From: Phycisphaera mikurensis
Lineage (GTDB): Bacteria; Planctomycetota; Phycisphaerae; WQYP01
Reading direction: 5' to 3'
DNA length: 40,454 nt
NCBI GenBank assembly: GCA_022730455.1
Contig: DZDI01000010.1
Coordinates: forward strand, 1 to 40,454
Positions 9,058-18,354 of this stretch are shown here, piece after piece. The notes under the pieces are model-generated. The model did not search any database. It saw nothing but the letters and a program-made list of their open reading frames with translations, and was not told where the DNA came from. The position numbers and the translations under genes were made by a program. The first letter of the stretch is position 1; each line of letters opens with the position of its first letter.

Positions 9058-11724
9058 GTGGCTGACAAGCTGGTCTATTTTTTCGGTAATGGTAAAGCGG
9101 AAGGAACTGCCAAGGATAAGGTTTTGCTTGGTGGCAAGGGGGCAAATCTCGCCGAAATGACCAATATTGGTCTGCCCGTCCCTCCCGGTTTTACCATCAC
9201 CACCGAGTGCTGCGCGGCGTATTACAAAAGCGGCCAGAAGTTCCCCGCCGGTCTTGAAGCTCAAATTGATGATAACATTGCCAAGCTTGAGAAAGCACTT
9301 GGCAAAAAGCTCGGTGATGCAGCTAATCCTTTGCTGGTCTCCTGCCGCAGCGGTGCAGCCGTGTCCATGCCGGGAATGATGGACACCGTCCTGAACATCG
9401 GCCTGACCGCCCATATGATCGAACCACTTGCAGAATCCAGCGGTAACGCGCGCTTCGTCTGGGACGCATGGCGGCGTTTAATTAATATGTTCGGCGACAC
9501 TGTCATGGGCGTAGCGCATGAACATTTTGAACACGAAATGGACGCCGTTAAAAAGAGCCGCAAAATTCGGCTTGACACCGATCTCACGGTTGCCGATCTC
9601 AAGGAAGTCTGTCAACGCTACCTGAAGGTTTATGAAAAGCACACCAGACAAAAATTTCCCACCGATCCACGCGAACAGATTCTCAAGTCCGTGCTGGCGG
9701 TATTTCAGTCCTGGAACAGCCCCCGCGCCATCAAATACCGGGCTATTAATGAAATATCCGGACTGGCCGGAACGGCCGTCAATGTGCAGGCCATGGTCTT
9801 TGGCAACATGGGTGATGACTGTGCCACGGGAGTATGTTTTACACGCGATCCGTCCACCGGCGAAAATGTGTTCTACGGCGAATTTCTCATCAACGCCCAG
9901 GGAGAAGATGTGGTGGCCGGTATCCGTACTCCTCAGGAAATTGTCCGCATGGGCAACTACCTGCCGGATGCCTACGCCGAACTTCTCCGCGTTAAGGATA
10001 TTCTTGAAAAGCATTTCAAAGATGTGCAGGACATGGAATTTACCGTCGAGCACAACAAGTTTTACATGCTCCAGACACGTAATGGCAAGCGCACCGGACC
10101 AGCGGCCGTCCGCATCGCTGTTGAAATGGTGAAAGAAAAGCTCATTGATCAAAAGACCGCCATTCTCCGCGTTGATCCGATGAGTCTCGACCAGTTGCTT
10201 CATCCTTCTTTCGACCCCAAAGCCAAAAAAGATCAATTCGCCAAGGGCCTGCCCGCATCGCCCGGAGCGGCGGTAGGTAAGCCGGCGTTTACCGCAGAAG
10301 AGGCCGAACAACGCCATGCCCAGGGCGAAAAAGTCGTCCTGGTGCGTAAAGAAACATCGCCGGAGGACATCGGCGGCATGCAGACCGCCACTGGCATCCT
10401 TACCAGTACGGGTGGTATGACATCGCACGCGGCGGTCGTCGCCCGTGGTATGGGTAAGCCGTGCGTGGCGGGCTGCGGGGAGTTGCACATCGATGCCAAA
10501 GCCGGCGTGCTGTCGGTTAAAACAGCCGGCGGCAAGACGCGTAAATTCACCCGCAAAGACACCATCTCCATTGATGGCTCGACTGGTCAGGTCTACGCTG
10601 GTGAGGTGCCAACCGTAAAACCGGGTGTGTCTGGTGATTTTGGCACATTAATGAAATGGGCCGACGCCACCCGCAAGCTGCTGGTACGCACCAATGCAGA
10701 TACGCCGCTGGATGCGAAAGTGGCACGTGAATTTGGCGCTCAGGGCATTGGGCTCTGCCGCACTGAGCATATGTTCTTTGAAGGCGACCGAATCATTGCC
10801 GTGCGTGAAATGATTCTTTCTGATAATGAAGCCGATCGGCGTAAGGCCCTTAAAAAAATTCTGCCTTACCAGAAAAAAGATTTTGTTGGGATCTTTAAAG
10901 CGATGGATGGCTTACCCGTCACCATCCGCCTGCTTGATCCGCCATTGCACGAATTCCTTCCTCATGAGGAAAAAAATCAGCGTGAAATGGCACAGCAATT
11001 AAAGGTACCCCTCGATAAAGTTAAGCGTCGTGTGAGTGAACTCCACGAGGCCAATCCGATGCTTGGATTCCGTGGCTGCCGTCTGGCCGTCATTTACCCT
11101 GAAATTCAGGAAATGCAGGTTCGGGCGATTTTCCAGGCTGCAGTTGAGGTGGCGAAAAAGGGCATCAAAGTTCTGCCGGAAATTATGATTCCAATTGTCA
11201 GTACGGTTAAAGAGCTTGAATTTCTCCTGCCTAAAGTGCACGCCGTCGCTGAGGAAACGTTTGCCAAGGCCGGGAAAAAGGTCAATTACAAGGTGGGCAC
11301 CATGATTGAACTGCCCCGTGCCGCCATGACGGCTGATCAAATCGCGACGCAGGCTGAATTTTTCAGCTTTGGCACGAACGACTTGACGCAAATGACTTTC
11401 GGATTCTCACGCGATGATGTTGGAACATTCGTGCCGAAGTACGTTGAGATGGAGATACTTCCGCGCGATCCGTTCAACGCTCTCGATCAGGACGGTGTTG
11501 GTCAGCTTATCAAGATTGCGATTGAGAAAGGCCGTGGAACTAGGCCTGATCTGAAAGTTGGTATCTGTGGTGAGCATGGTGGCGATCCGTCCAGTGTGGA
11601 GTTTTGCCACCGCGTCGGTCTCAATTACGTGAGTTGCTCGCCTTATCGGGTGCCCATTGCCCGGTTGGCTGCCGCCCAAGCCGCCGTCAAAGAGGCGACC
11701 GGTGCGAGTTATTCCACCAAGTAA
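9058..11724 (+). CDS. ppdK: Pyruvate, phosphate dikinase
   Basis: Interconverts pyruvate + ATP + Pi and PEP + AMP + PPi. The protein has 888 residues, the usual bacterial length. The N-terminal ATP-grasp region carries GGKGANLAEM, a CRSGAAVSMPGMMDT motif, and ARG-type GTAVNVQAMVFGNMG. The swivelling phosphohistidine domain has GGMTSHAAVVARG with His457 as the phosphorylated residue. The C-terminal PEP/pyruvate TIM barrel has GIGLCRTEHMF and the catalytic-Cys loop VGICGEHGGDP. The track extends the frame upstream to 8884. The real start is GTG 9058, with GGAGG seven bases upstream and the family N-terminus ADKLVYFFGNGKAEG. A strong intrinsic terminator follows the stop. Paired with pyruvate carboxylase in the window, it allows PEP formation from pyruvate. 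Confidence 0.96.
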   Translation: MADKLVYFFGNGKAEGTAKDKVLLGGKGANLAEMTNIGLPVPPGFTITTECCAAYYKSGQKFPAGLEAQIDDNIAKLEKALGKKLGDAANPLLVSCRSGAAVSMPGMMDTVLNIGLTAHMIEPLAESSGNARFVWDAWRRLINMFGDTVMGVAHEHFEHEMDAVKKSRKIRLDTDLTVADLKEVCQRYLKVYEKHTRQKFPTDPREQILKSVLAVFQSWNSPRAIKYRAINEISGLAGTAVNVQAMVFGNMGDDCATGVCFTRDPSTGENVFYGEFLINAQGEDVVAGIRTPQEIVRMGNYLPDAYAELLRVKDILEKHFKDVQDMEFTVEHNKFYMLQTRNGKRTGPAAVRIAVEMVKEKLIDQKTAILRVDPMSLDQLLHPSFDPKAKKDQFAKGLPASPGAAVGKPAFTAEEAEQRHAQGEKVVLVRKETSPEDIGGMQTATGILTSTGGMTSHAAVVARGMGKPCVAGCGELHIDAKAGVLSVKTAGGKTRKFTRKDTISIDGSTGQVYAGEVPTVKPGVSGDFGTLMKWADATRKLLVRTNADTPLDAKVAREFGAQGIGLCRTEHMFFEGDRIIAVREMILSDNEADRRKALKKILPYQKKDFVGIFKAMDGLPVTIRLLDPPLHEFLPHEEKNQREMAQQLKVPLDKVKRRVSELHEANPMLGFRGCRLAVIYPEIQEMQVRAIFQAAVEVAKKGIKVLPEIMIPIVSTVKELEFLLPKVHAVAEETFAKAGKKVNYKVGTMIELPRAAMTADQIATQAEFFSFGTNDLTQMTFGFSRDDVGTFVPKYVEMEILPRDPFNALDQDGVGQLIKIAIEKGRGTRPDLKVGICGEHGGDPSSVEFCHRVGLNYVSCSPYRVPIARLAAAQAAVKEATGASYSTK

Positions 11725-11755
11725 ATGTTGCCATCGATTCAAAGTAAAATTGCCC

Positions 11756-11792
11756 GACGCCCGCGTTTTTTACGCGGGCGTCTTTTATTTTT
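11756..11792 (+). terminator. Intrinsic terminator after ppdK
   Basis: A perfect 10-bp stem GACGCCCGCG / CGCGGGCGTC with a loop of T residues plus A, followed by TTTTATTTTT. It lies 32 bases after the ppdK stop. Confidence 0.9.
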
Positions 11793-11849
11793 GCCCGCGT
11801 CTGGGCGTAAACCTTAACCCGCTGACGGCGGCTGTTATTCCGGCCGCTG

Positions 11850-11908
11850 GGCCCGAGAACGCGTTTCCGGTGCATCGCAGCCTTGCTATTACCTGGACAG
11901 ACTCCTAT
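11850..11908 (+). repeat. Partial copy of dispersed repeat, R4
   Basis: Contains CGTTTCCGGTGCATCGCAG, then CTTGCTATTACCTGGACAG and ACTCCTAT, the same terminal half as R1 in the same orientation. The inner half is missing or scrambled; a short piece resembling GAGAACGC precedes it. It lies between the ppdK terminator and the DUF488 gene, in a gap of about 290 bases with no other gene. Confidence 0.7.
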
Positions 11909-12010
11909 CGTGGGGCGCTCTTCTGCCGTTGGCTACCGATGACGCCGGTGTGGAGGTGCGTATAAGGCTGGCTGCTGGTGCAATCGCGTCAGACGAAAGG
12001 GGGTAAACCA

Positions 12011-12364
12011 GTGAAATCAATCCGAATCAAGCGGGTATATCTGCCTTATTCACCGGACGATGGTCAACGCATATTGGTTGAGCGCCTCTGGCCCCGTGGA
12101 ATGACCAAGGCCAAAGCGCATGTAGACGTGTGGCTCAAAGATGTGGCACCGAGCGCGGAACTGCGGAAATGGTTTGGCCATAATGTCGTCAAATGGGGGG
12201 AGTTCAAAAAGCGCTATTGGAATGAATTAAAGCAAAACGCGCCCGCGCTCGAATCCCTGCGCCATTCCATGGCTGACGGGCCCGTCACGCTGGTGTATGC
12301 CGCACACGACGAGCAACACAACAGTGCGGCTGCGCTGAAAGAATTTCTGGAAGAACCATCCTGA
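12011..12364 (+). CDS. DUF488 family protein
   Basis: Small soluble protein of 117 residues, function unknown. It shows the DUF488 signature: IKRVYLPYSPDDGQRILVER followed by LWPRGMTK, a central WLKDVAPSAELRKWFGH, and a C-terminal TLVYAAHDEQHNSA strand-loop. The track begins at GTG 11978. I prefer GTG 12011, with AAAGGGGG seven bases upstream and the family N-terminus KSIRIKRVY. It stands alone, after a terminator and repeat R4 and 240 bases before the next gene, so it probably has its own promoter. Family members are widespread and often annotated as uncharacterised; none has a role I can assign here. Confidence 0.85.
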   Translation: MKSIRIKRVYLPYSPDDGQRILVERLWPRGMTKAKAHVDVWLKDVAPSAELRKWFGHNVVKWGEFKKRYWNELKQNAPALESLRHSMADGPVTLVYAAHDEQHNSAAALKEFLEEPS

Positions 12365-12606
12365 GTCTGCCCACCCCGGTGGAGTGACCACGGAGATAAA
12401 CCTTGTGGCCCGTTGGTGCCCAATGATTGCGTCATTTCGCCCCTATCGTCGAGTAAGCACTCTGCTGCAATAACGCCGCTGGATATTAGGTTGCCGCTGA
12501 ATAATGTCGCGTTCGTGAGTATACTTTCGTAAAGTGGCTTTCGCAGTATTCGCTCCGGGGGCGTCGGCCATCAAATAAATAAGGATTCCGGCGGCGAGGC
12601 GAATTG

Positions 12607-15600
12607 ATGCACACGGTGTTTGAAATAATCGCACGAAAAATTCGCCAGTTGCACACCAAACAAGTCCCGTCAACCGCATGGGTCATGTGGTGCCTCGTCG
12701 CAGCATTTTTTGTCGTGATAGGGCTGCTGCCGAGCCCGGTAGTGGCACGTGTTGAACCGCTGCGTGCGGTTCATATTACTGCGAAAATGCACCTTCAGCC
12801 CGGCCCGATGATTCCTGCCCGTGTCCCTTCTATCATCGTGCACACGCATGCAGGTGGTGGTACCGGCCATTCTACGTTCCGCGGAATCTCGGTTAGTGTC
12901 TCGTTTTCCGCCAGAGATGATATGCGCAAGGCTCGCCGCTTGATTCATAGCGGTCACCCGACAAAGGCTCTGAATATTTATCAGCGGGTACTTTCCAAAT
13001 ACGGCGATCATTTAATCCGCGTGGGGCATAGTCGATATATTTCCATTCGTGCGTATGTGTGGCGGACACTTTACCATTCGTCGGTTATCAAAAATGGCCT
13101 ATATGATGAAATTTACGGTCTCGAAGCGCACAAGGTGATAGCTGCTGCCCAAGCCACGGGCGACGCCGATGCGGTTATTTCGGCGTGTAATCGGTATCTT
13201 CTGTCATCCGTTGCCGTTAAAGCGTTGATGCAACTCTCGGACCGCTTTTTTGAGGCGGGGCATTTTTCTCAGGCATTGGATATTGACTGGCGCCTGCTGC
13301 CGAATCCGACTGCACGAAAGCGCAGGGCCGCGTTGTTGTTTCGGTCGGCCGTGGCAGCCGCAGCGGCGGGTCGCCCACAGTTGGCAGCGCGATACGCGAA
13401 AGATCTGCAGCAGCAATATGCGACCGCATCGGGAGTGGTTTCGGGCCGGCAGCAAAGTCTTGCCAAAGCCCTGGCGGAAATATTAAAACAGCCTGTCATA
13501 CGGATACACGCGCGTACCGTATATGCCGCTGATATTCCATCGCAGGCAGGGGCGATGCGGTCATTTGGATCGGCACCCAATACCGTGTTGTGGAATCGTA
13601 CGGTGAAAGGTCTCGTATTCCGCATGCCGTCCAACGCAGTCGCATCGCAGATGATGGTGAATTCCATATCCATGGCAATGGGTACGTTTGGCCTGAATGC
13701 AGGACACCTTCTGAGTGCACAACAGGCGATGCAACTTATGTACATATTTCCCCATATTAGCCATGGGGTACTGTACATCGACACACTCGGCACGATTCAG
13801 GCCCTGAATGTCAACTCGGGATACACGCGCTGGGCGTACCCGCAGGTTGCCGAGGTGTCCAACACCGAGTCCATCGCCAATCTGGTTTTTCTCGCACAGG
13901 GTGCCGATCAGATTTACTGCTCCGTGCGGCACGGCCGCGTTTTTGGTCTGATGACCAGACATCCGCCATCCAGGCAGATTGGTAGCCCATTTCCCGTTAA
14001 TCCCATGTTTGCCTACATGAACGCTTTGCCGAAATATGACGTTGTCTGTCTCAATGCTGCAGATGGCGAATTACTATGGCGGCAGTCTTCCCGGAAGTTG
14101 GATGGCGTGGCGGTAAGCTCGCCGCTGGTGACCACTCATGGAGTGTTTATCCTGATGGCGGATCGTCATGGTTCCGCCCAGCAGGCACGCCTTTCGCTGG
14201 TCAAACTCAATGAACGCACCGGCGCCGTGGAATGGAATCGTTACCTGTGTACCATTTCCGGTCAGGCATTTCAAAATCCCAATCTCAATGTCGTACCGAC
14301 CGCCGGTCATAGCCGAATTTACATCGCCACCAATGCCGGGGCCGACATGGCCGTGAGTCAACGCGGCGGGCGTATATGCTGGCTGAATCTGACGATTGAT
14401 CCAACGCCAGTATCGAATAATCCGTTTGGCTATGGTTCACCAAGTTTGCGAGTGCTCCCCTGGAGGCTCAACCCGCCGATTCTGACGCACCGGCGTCTGA
14501 TTACCGCCGTATCCGGGGCGCACCACCTATGGCGCATCAATGTATATCGCCGGCGCAGCGGCCGACGGCTATTGACGTTCGCACCCCCAGGCCAGTATGG
14601 TTCCGATATCCTCGTGGCTGTCGTAAATAATAAAATTATACTTACTGGCTCCAGCACCACTGCGTGGAGCGAGACCACGGGAAAAATGCTCTGGAAAAGC
14701 TCCGTCGGCGGGCTGCGTATGGTGGCGCGGCCAACCGTCACAGACCGGGAATTGTATCTGCCTACGCGCCACTATCTTTTCGGTGAGAGCACTCGAACCG
14801 GACGTTTGCTGCTCCGACGACCTTGGCCCACGGATCAGACCGGTCAGGCTGGTGAGCCTGGGAATCTGCTCGCTGGCCTTAATGGAGTCATTGCGGTCAA
14901 TGATTCAACGATTTACTCATACGCCCGCTGGAAGGATGCACTGGCATACCTCAACGCCCGCATCAAGCAGGCTCCCGGTAACCCGCATAATTATCTGACT
15001 CTGGCAGAAGCGGCATATGCATCTGGCCATTTGTCCCGCTGCAGAAAATCACTTAAGCAGTCTTTGGCGGTTGCCAAAAAATCAAAATCAAATGCATCAA
15101 CGTTTACCACCCTGTTTGGTGCTGCGATGAACTTCGCCAATCGCTCCGCGGCTGGCAGACCGAAAGGCAAACCCGGTTATGTAGCTTTTTTCTATTCCGT
15201 TGCGGCTGCTTCCGCCTCCACGCCTCACCAGGAGGCCGCTTGGCGGTTTGCCCAATCGAAATATCTGCTGCATCAGCATCACCCCCGGCATGCTCTGGCG
15301 TTGTGCCAGCAGATACTGTTGAACCGCACGTTGCGAAATACCCCATTAACAATCGATGGCAACGCGTTGCCTGCCAAAGCCGTTCTACCTGCTTATGTGC
15401 AGTTGCGCATCATTGACCCTTACGGGGCCGCGTTGTATCAGCCATGGGCTCATCAGGCCAACGCTCGCATTGCGTCGGCGGCAGATTCTGCGGCGCAACT
15501 CGCGGATGTCGCCTATGGATATCCCAACAGTTCGGCAGCGCCCATTGCCGCCAGGGCATTGCTGCATTTGCTGGTCAACCAGCAGCACTGGACGGTTGCG

Positions 15601-17244
15601 TATCGCACGGCCCTGCTGGCATTGGCTGGTGTACCCCACACCGTGCCGCCCCAAGATGCAAAGTTGTGCCTCGCCGATGCACTGCTGCATATGCGGTATA
15701 GCCGCCAGGCGTATGTCGTCGCGCGTAATACCCTCCAAGATGCGCACCTGACGCCTCCGCAAAGATCTGAACTATCCGCCATTGCAGCCTCCGCCCTGAA
15801 GCATTTAGCGCGGGCGGTACCCGAATTGACGTTCACCGCCCAATCTTCCTACAGCATCTCGCCGCCTGTGCGCGGCCGGTTGCTTGTTCCTGCTCAACTG
15901 CAACCGCGGAGGAGGTCCCATGAGAGTGTTCTCATAGCTACACATCACGCAGCCGTACTCCGCCAGATGCTGCCGGATGGTAGGCTCGCGCCTTGGCAAG
16001 TGCATCTCGGCGCAGGCCACGGACGTATCGCATTGTTGGGATCGCACGCCAGTCAAAGCATTTTGATTACACCGAGGTATGTTCTGGCGGTCAATACCCA
16101 ACTGGGTACCACAATCTGGCGCAGCAGCTTCACCAAGTTATCTCGCAGGACGCAGCATCTCTCGCGGCATGGTTCTTTCGTTGAGCATCATGTCATCGAA
16201 CCCTTTGTAGCCCAAAACGGCAATAACCGGGTGTACATCAATGGCATGTTGCAAAACGCCCCCGCCATAGGCAGTGCCGGGCCGTTATTATCGTTGATGA
16301 CCCGCATTGAACGCTTCACCGGCCCTGTAAAATTCACTTTCATACGGTGGACGCGGTGCGGGCTGCTGGTGGATATTAATCACCGCATCATGCTCGCCGA
16401 TCCGCGTACCGGAAAGTGGATGTGGCAGCGCCCGTTGGCCATCACCAACACCGGCAGGGTCACCAGTGCGCGGTGTGTGGGCGGATCAATTATTCTTGCC
16501 TTGGGTCGGCACTTTCATAGCCTTCTAGCCGTCAACGCCATCACCGGCCATGTGCAGGCGCGGCAATTGCTGACCTCTGCCGCTGGATACCAGCAGATGC
16601 TCACCGGGCCGGATGCGACCATCTTCCTTGTCGGCCATCGTCGAACATCGGCGTATCGCGTGCTCCACCATAGGATAAATAGGCTATGGAGCCGCAAGAC
16701 CAGCAACGCGCTGCCCCGGCTATCTGCGCTCATGTTTGTCGGTGTAGCGCAATTCCAGCGTGATGGGGTGATCTGCCTGAACGCAGCCACCGGTGCCACA
16801 CGCTGGCAAATAGCCATGCTTCCGGGTGCCATCAGCGGCATCGCCGGTAAAGACATGGATTTGCAGACCTTTGACGACACCCTTATTGCCCGAACGCCAA
16901 CTGACCTGACCGCCTATTCAGCGGAGAGTGGTCATATCCGATGGAGGGCAGATATGATGACGCGCGAAACTCCACCGCTGGTCCGCATGCAATTGGCCGA
17001 TCCTGATCTCGCACTGTTGGCGTGCGGGCCAACCAGGACTGCCAGCCGAAGTGAAAAACTTATTTTGATCAATCAGCGTGATCGCCTCGGGCGCCTTGAT
17101 AATGGCGCTATTGCCTTGAGTAAACCGCTGGTCATTTCTGCCAATGACGGCAATGGCCCGGTGATTCAGGCATGGTACGTGCTGGATCACAGTGTAGTTT
17201 TTTCTCTCCATGGAAGGTTATTCGCGTATCATGCTGGTCCGTGA
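12607..17244 (+). CDS. Giant membrane-anchored PQQ-like beta-propeller protein with TPR regions
   Basis: 1545 residues. An N-terminal transmembrane or signal-anchor segment (VMWCLVAAFFVVIGLLP, about 27-45) directs it to the periplasm. Residues about 95-260 form TPR-like helices (ARRLIHSGHPTKALNIYQR). A first set of PQQ-like blades follows with the DG..LW motif: GTIQALNVNSGYTRWAY, LNAADGELLWRQ, LNERTGAVEWNRY, ETTGKMLWKSS. A second helical, TPR-like stretch of roughly 300 residues contains the NYLTLAEAAYASGHLSRCRKSL unit. A second blade set then appears: VNTQLGTTIWRSS, DPRTGKWMWQRP, LNAATGATRWQIA, YSAESGHIRWRAD. ATG 12607 follows a TTG in the track; a GCGAGG lies upstream. There is no PQQ dehydrogenase catalytic signature, so a binding or scaffold role is more likely. 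Function unknown. Confidence 0.8.
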   Translation: MHTVFEIIARKIRQLHTKQVPSTAWVMWCLVAAFFVVIGLLPSPVVARVEPLRAVHITAKMHLQPGPMIPARVPSIIVHTHAGGGTGHSTFRGISVSVSFSARDDMRKARRLIHSGHPTKALNIYQRVLSKYGDHLIRVGHSRYISIRAYVWRTLYHSSVIKNGLYDEIYGLEAHKVIAAAQATGDADAVISACNRYLLSSVAVKALMQLSDRFFEAGHFSQALDIDWRLLPNPTARKRRAALLFRSAVAAAAAGRPQLAARYAKDLQQQYATASGVVSGRQQSLAKALAEILKQPVIRIHARTVYAADIPSQAGAMRSFGSAPNTVLWNRTVKGLVFRMPSNAVASQMMVNSISMAMGTFGLNAGHLLSAQQAMQLMYIFPHISHGVLYIDTLGTIQALNVNSGYTRWAYPQVAEVSNTESIANLVFLAQGADQIYCSVRHGRVFGLMTRHPPSRQIGSPFPVNPMFAYMNALPKYDVVCLNAADGELLWRQSSRKLDGVAVSSPLVTTHGVFILMADRHGSAQQARLSLVKLNERTGAVEWNRYLCTISGQAFQNPNLNVVPTAGHSRIYIATNAGADMAVSQRGGRICWLNLTIDPTPVSNNPFGYGSPSLRVLPWRLNPPILTHRRLITAVSGAHHLWRINVYRRRSGRRLLTFAPPGQYGSDILVAVVNNKIILTGSSTTAWSETTGKMLWKSSVGGLRMVARPTVTDRELYLPTRHYLFGESTRTGRLLLRRPWPTDQTGQAGEPGNLLAGLNGVIAVNDSTIYSYARWKDALAYLNARIKQAPGNPHNYLTLAEAAYASGHLSRCRKSLKQSLAVAKKSKSNASTFTTLFGAAMNFANRSAAGRPKGKPGYVAFFYSVAAASASTPHQEAAWRFAQSKYLLHQHHPRHALALCQQILLNRTLRNTPLTIDGNALPAKAVLPAYVQLRIIDPYGAALYQPWAHQANARIASAADSAAQLADVAYGYPNSSAAPIAARALLHLLVNQQHWTVAYRTALLALAGVPHTVPPQDAKLCLADALLHMRYSRQAYVVARNTLQDAHLTPPQRSELSAIAASALKHLARAVPELTFTAQSSYSISPPVRGRLLVPAQLQPRRRSHESVLIATHHAAVLRQMLPDGRLAPWQVHLGAGHGRIALLGSHASQSILITPRYVLAVNTQLGTTIWRSSFTKLSRRTQHLSRHGSFVEHHVIEPFVAQNGNNRVYINGMLQNAPAIGSAGPLLSLMTRIERFTGPVKFTFIRWTRCGLLVDINHRIMLADPRTGKWMWQRPLAITNTGRVTSARCVGGSIILALGRHFHSLLAVNAITGHVQARQLLTSAAGYQQMLTGPDATIFLVGHRRTSAYRVLHHRINRLWSRKTSNALPRLSALMFVGVAQFQRDGVICLNAATGATRWQIAMLPGAISGIAGKDMDLQTFDDTLIARTPTDLTAYSAESGHIRWRADMMTRETPPLVRMQLADPDLALLACGPTRTASRSEKLILINQRDRLGRLDNGAIALSKPLVISANDGNGPVIQAWYVLDHSVVFSLHGRLFAYHAGP

Positions 17245-17337
17245 TGTTATCCGCTTTGATGGCTTGATTGCCGGTGGATTTCGATTCTAATTGTGCAGGA
17301 AATGCCGAATTGAGCCACCGAGATAAGGATTGTTTTC

Positions 17338-18336
17338 ATGAGCACAAATTCGACTTCATTGGATGACCGAACCTCAGTACGGTATTCTCCCACAATACGG
17401 CAGTTGCGAATCGTCGTTGCCATTATTGCGTCCTCTATCATCTTTTATGTAATCGGCACGCATGTCATCGTGATGCCGGATATGGGGGGTGCATGGACGA
17501 TCGCGGTCGGGCCCTTGGATTCATGGCTAGGCCCGGCGGGCTTAGTTGCCGCCTTGCTTATCAGCATGGTCATTTCAGCCATTATCACTTGGCCCGATGG
17601 GCCGCATACCGGCTTGTTTTGCGCGGCCGTCGGCCTGTGCACGCTGGCCGTCCGCACCGGCACGATTAAATTTCTTCTTCTGACACATTACCGGGATATA
17701 TCGGCCGCCTACCTGCCGCTGGTGGGGCAGGCCGCGTTTTATCTGGCCCTGATCATGTTGGGCGCTCTGGCAGCGCGGGTGATGCAGCCGTGGTTTACCA
17801 CCAGCCGGCCCTGGCCGCTTAGTTTGGCGGTGCCATGGCCCCTGCATAGCCAAGCCGACGACACCGTGCCAGCCGGGTTTCCATCATCCACAGGCTGGCT
17901 GCTGGACAGCAATAAAAAACCCATATTTGCCTCAGCCTCTCTGGGGGTTGGGTTGCTGGCGCTGGCGATGATGGCGATCATCGCATTGATAATTGAATAC
18001 ATCACCATGCGGTCCCTGCAGCCGGGACAATTAATCTTTTCGTTGATCGTCTCATTCTACGTCGCTGGTTTTGCGACCGGGCTTACGTTTAAGAAAGCCC
18101 CTGATATTTTTTATCTCATGGCTCCGATGGTCACAGCCGCGATCAGTTATATAGTGGCGTCTCACGTGGCCGGGCCCTATCCGGGATACCCCGGCTTTCG
18201 TCCCGCCGAGGCCCTGCCCATTTACTATGCTTCAGCCGGGGTGGCCGGCGTGCTGATGGGTTACTATTCGGCCATGCGGGCCCTTCATCATGGGGCGGTT
18301 GACAGTGCACACGGAACTAAATCCAAAGCGGTTTGA
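17338..18336 (+). CDS. Uncharacterised integral membrane protein (about 8 TM)
   Basis: 332 residues. About eight hydrophobic segments fall at residues 24-46, 62-85, 90-107, 125-148, 203-225, 232-252, 258-278 and 295-315, with a hydrophilic loop of some 50 residues between the fourth and fifth. I recognise no family, catalytic motif or transporter signature. It begins 93 bases after the PQQ/TPR gene and ends 19 bases before the histidine kinase start, so the three genes may be one transcript. An AAGGA-like sequence precedes ATG 17338. A structural or signal-partner role for the kinase is a guess from position only. Confidence 0.75.
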   Translation: MSTNSTSLDDRTSVRYSPTIRQLRIVVAIIASSIIFYVIGTHVIVMPDMGGAWTIAVGPLDSWLGPAGLVAALLISMVISAIITWPDGPHTGLFCAAVGLCTLAVRTGTIKFLLLTHYRDISAAYLPLVGQAAFYLALIMLGALAARVMQPWFTTSRPWPLSLAVPWPLHSQADDTVPAGFPSSTGWLLDSNKKPIFASASLGVGLLALAMMAIIALIIEYITMRSLQPGQLIFSLIVSFYVAGFATGLTFKKAPDIFYLMAPMVTAAISYIVASHVAGPYPGYPGFRPAEALPIYYASAGVAGVLMGYYSAMRALHHGAVDSAHGTKSKAV

Positions 18337-18354
18337 TGGAGCCAATCAGCGTTC

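Noticed and set aside
9478-10488. 336-aa minus-strand ORF inside ppdK (also 6313..7212 and 4876..5571 inside glgP)
   Set aside because: Antisense shadows of well-identified genes, with His- and Arg-rich composition and no domains.
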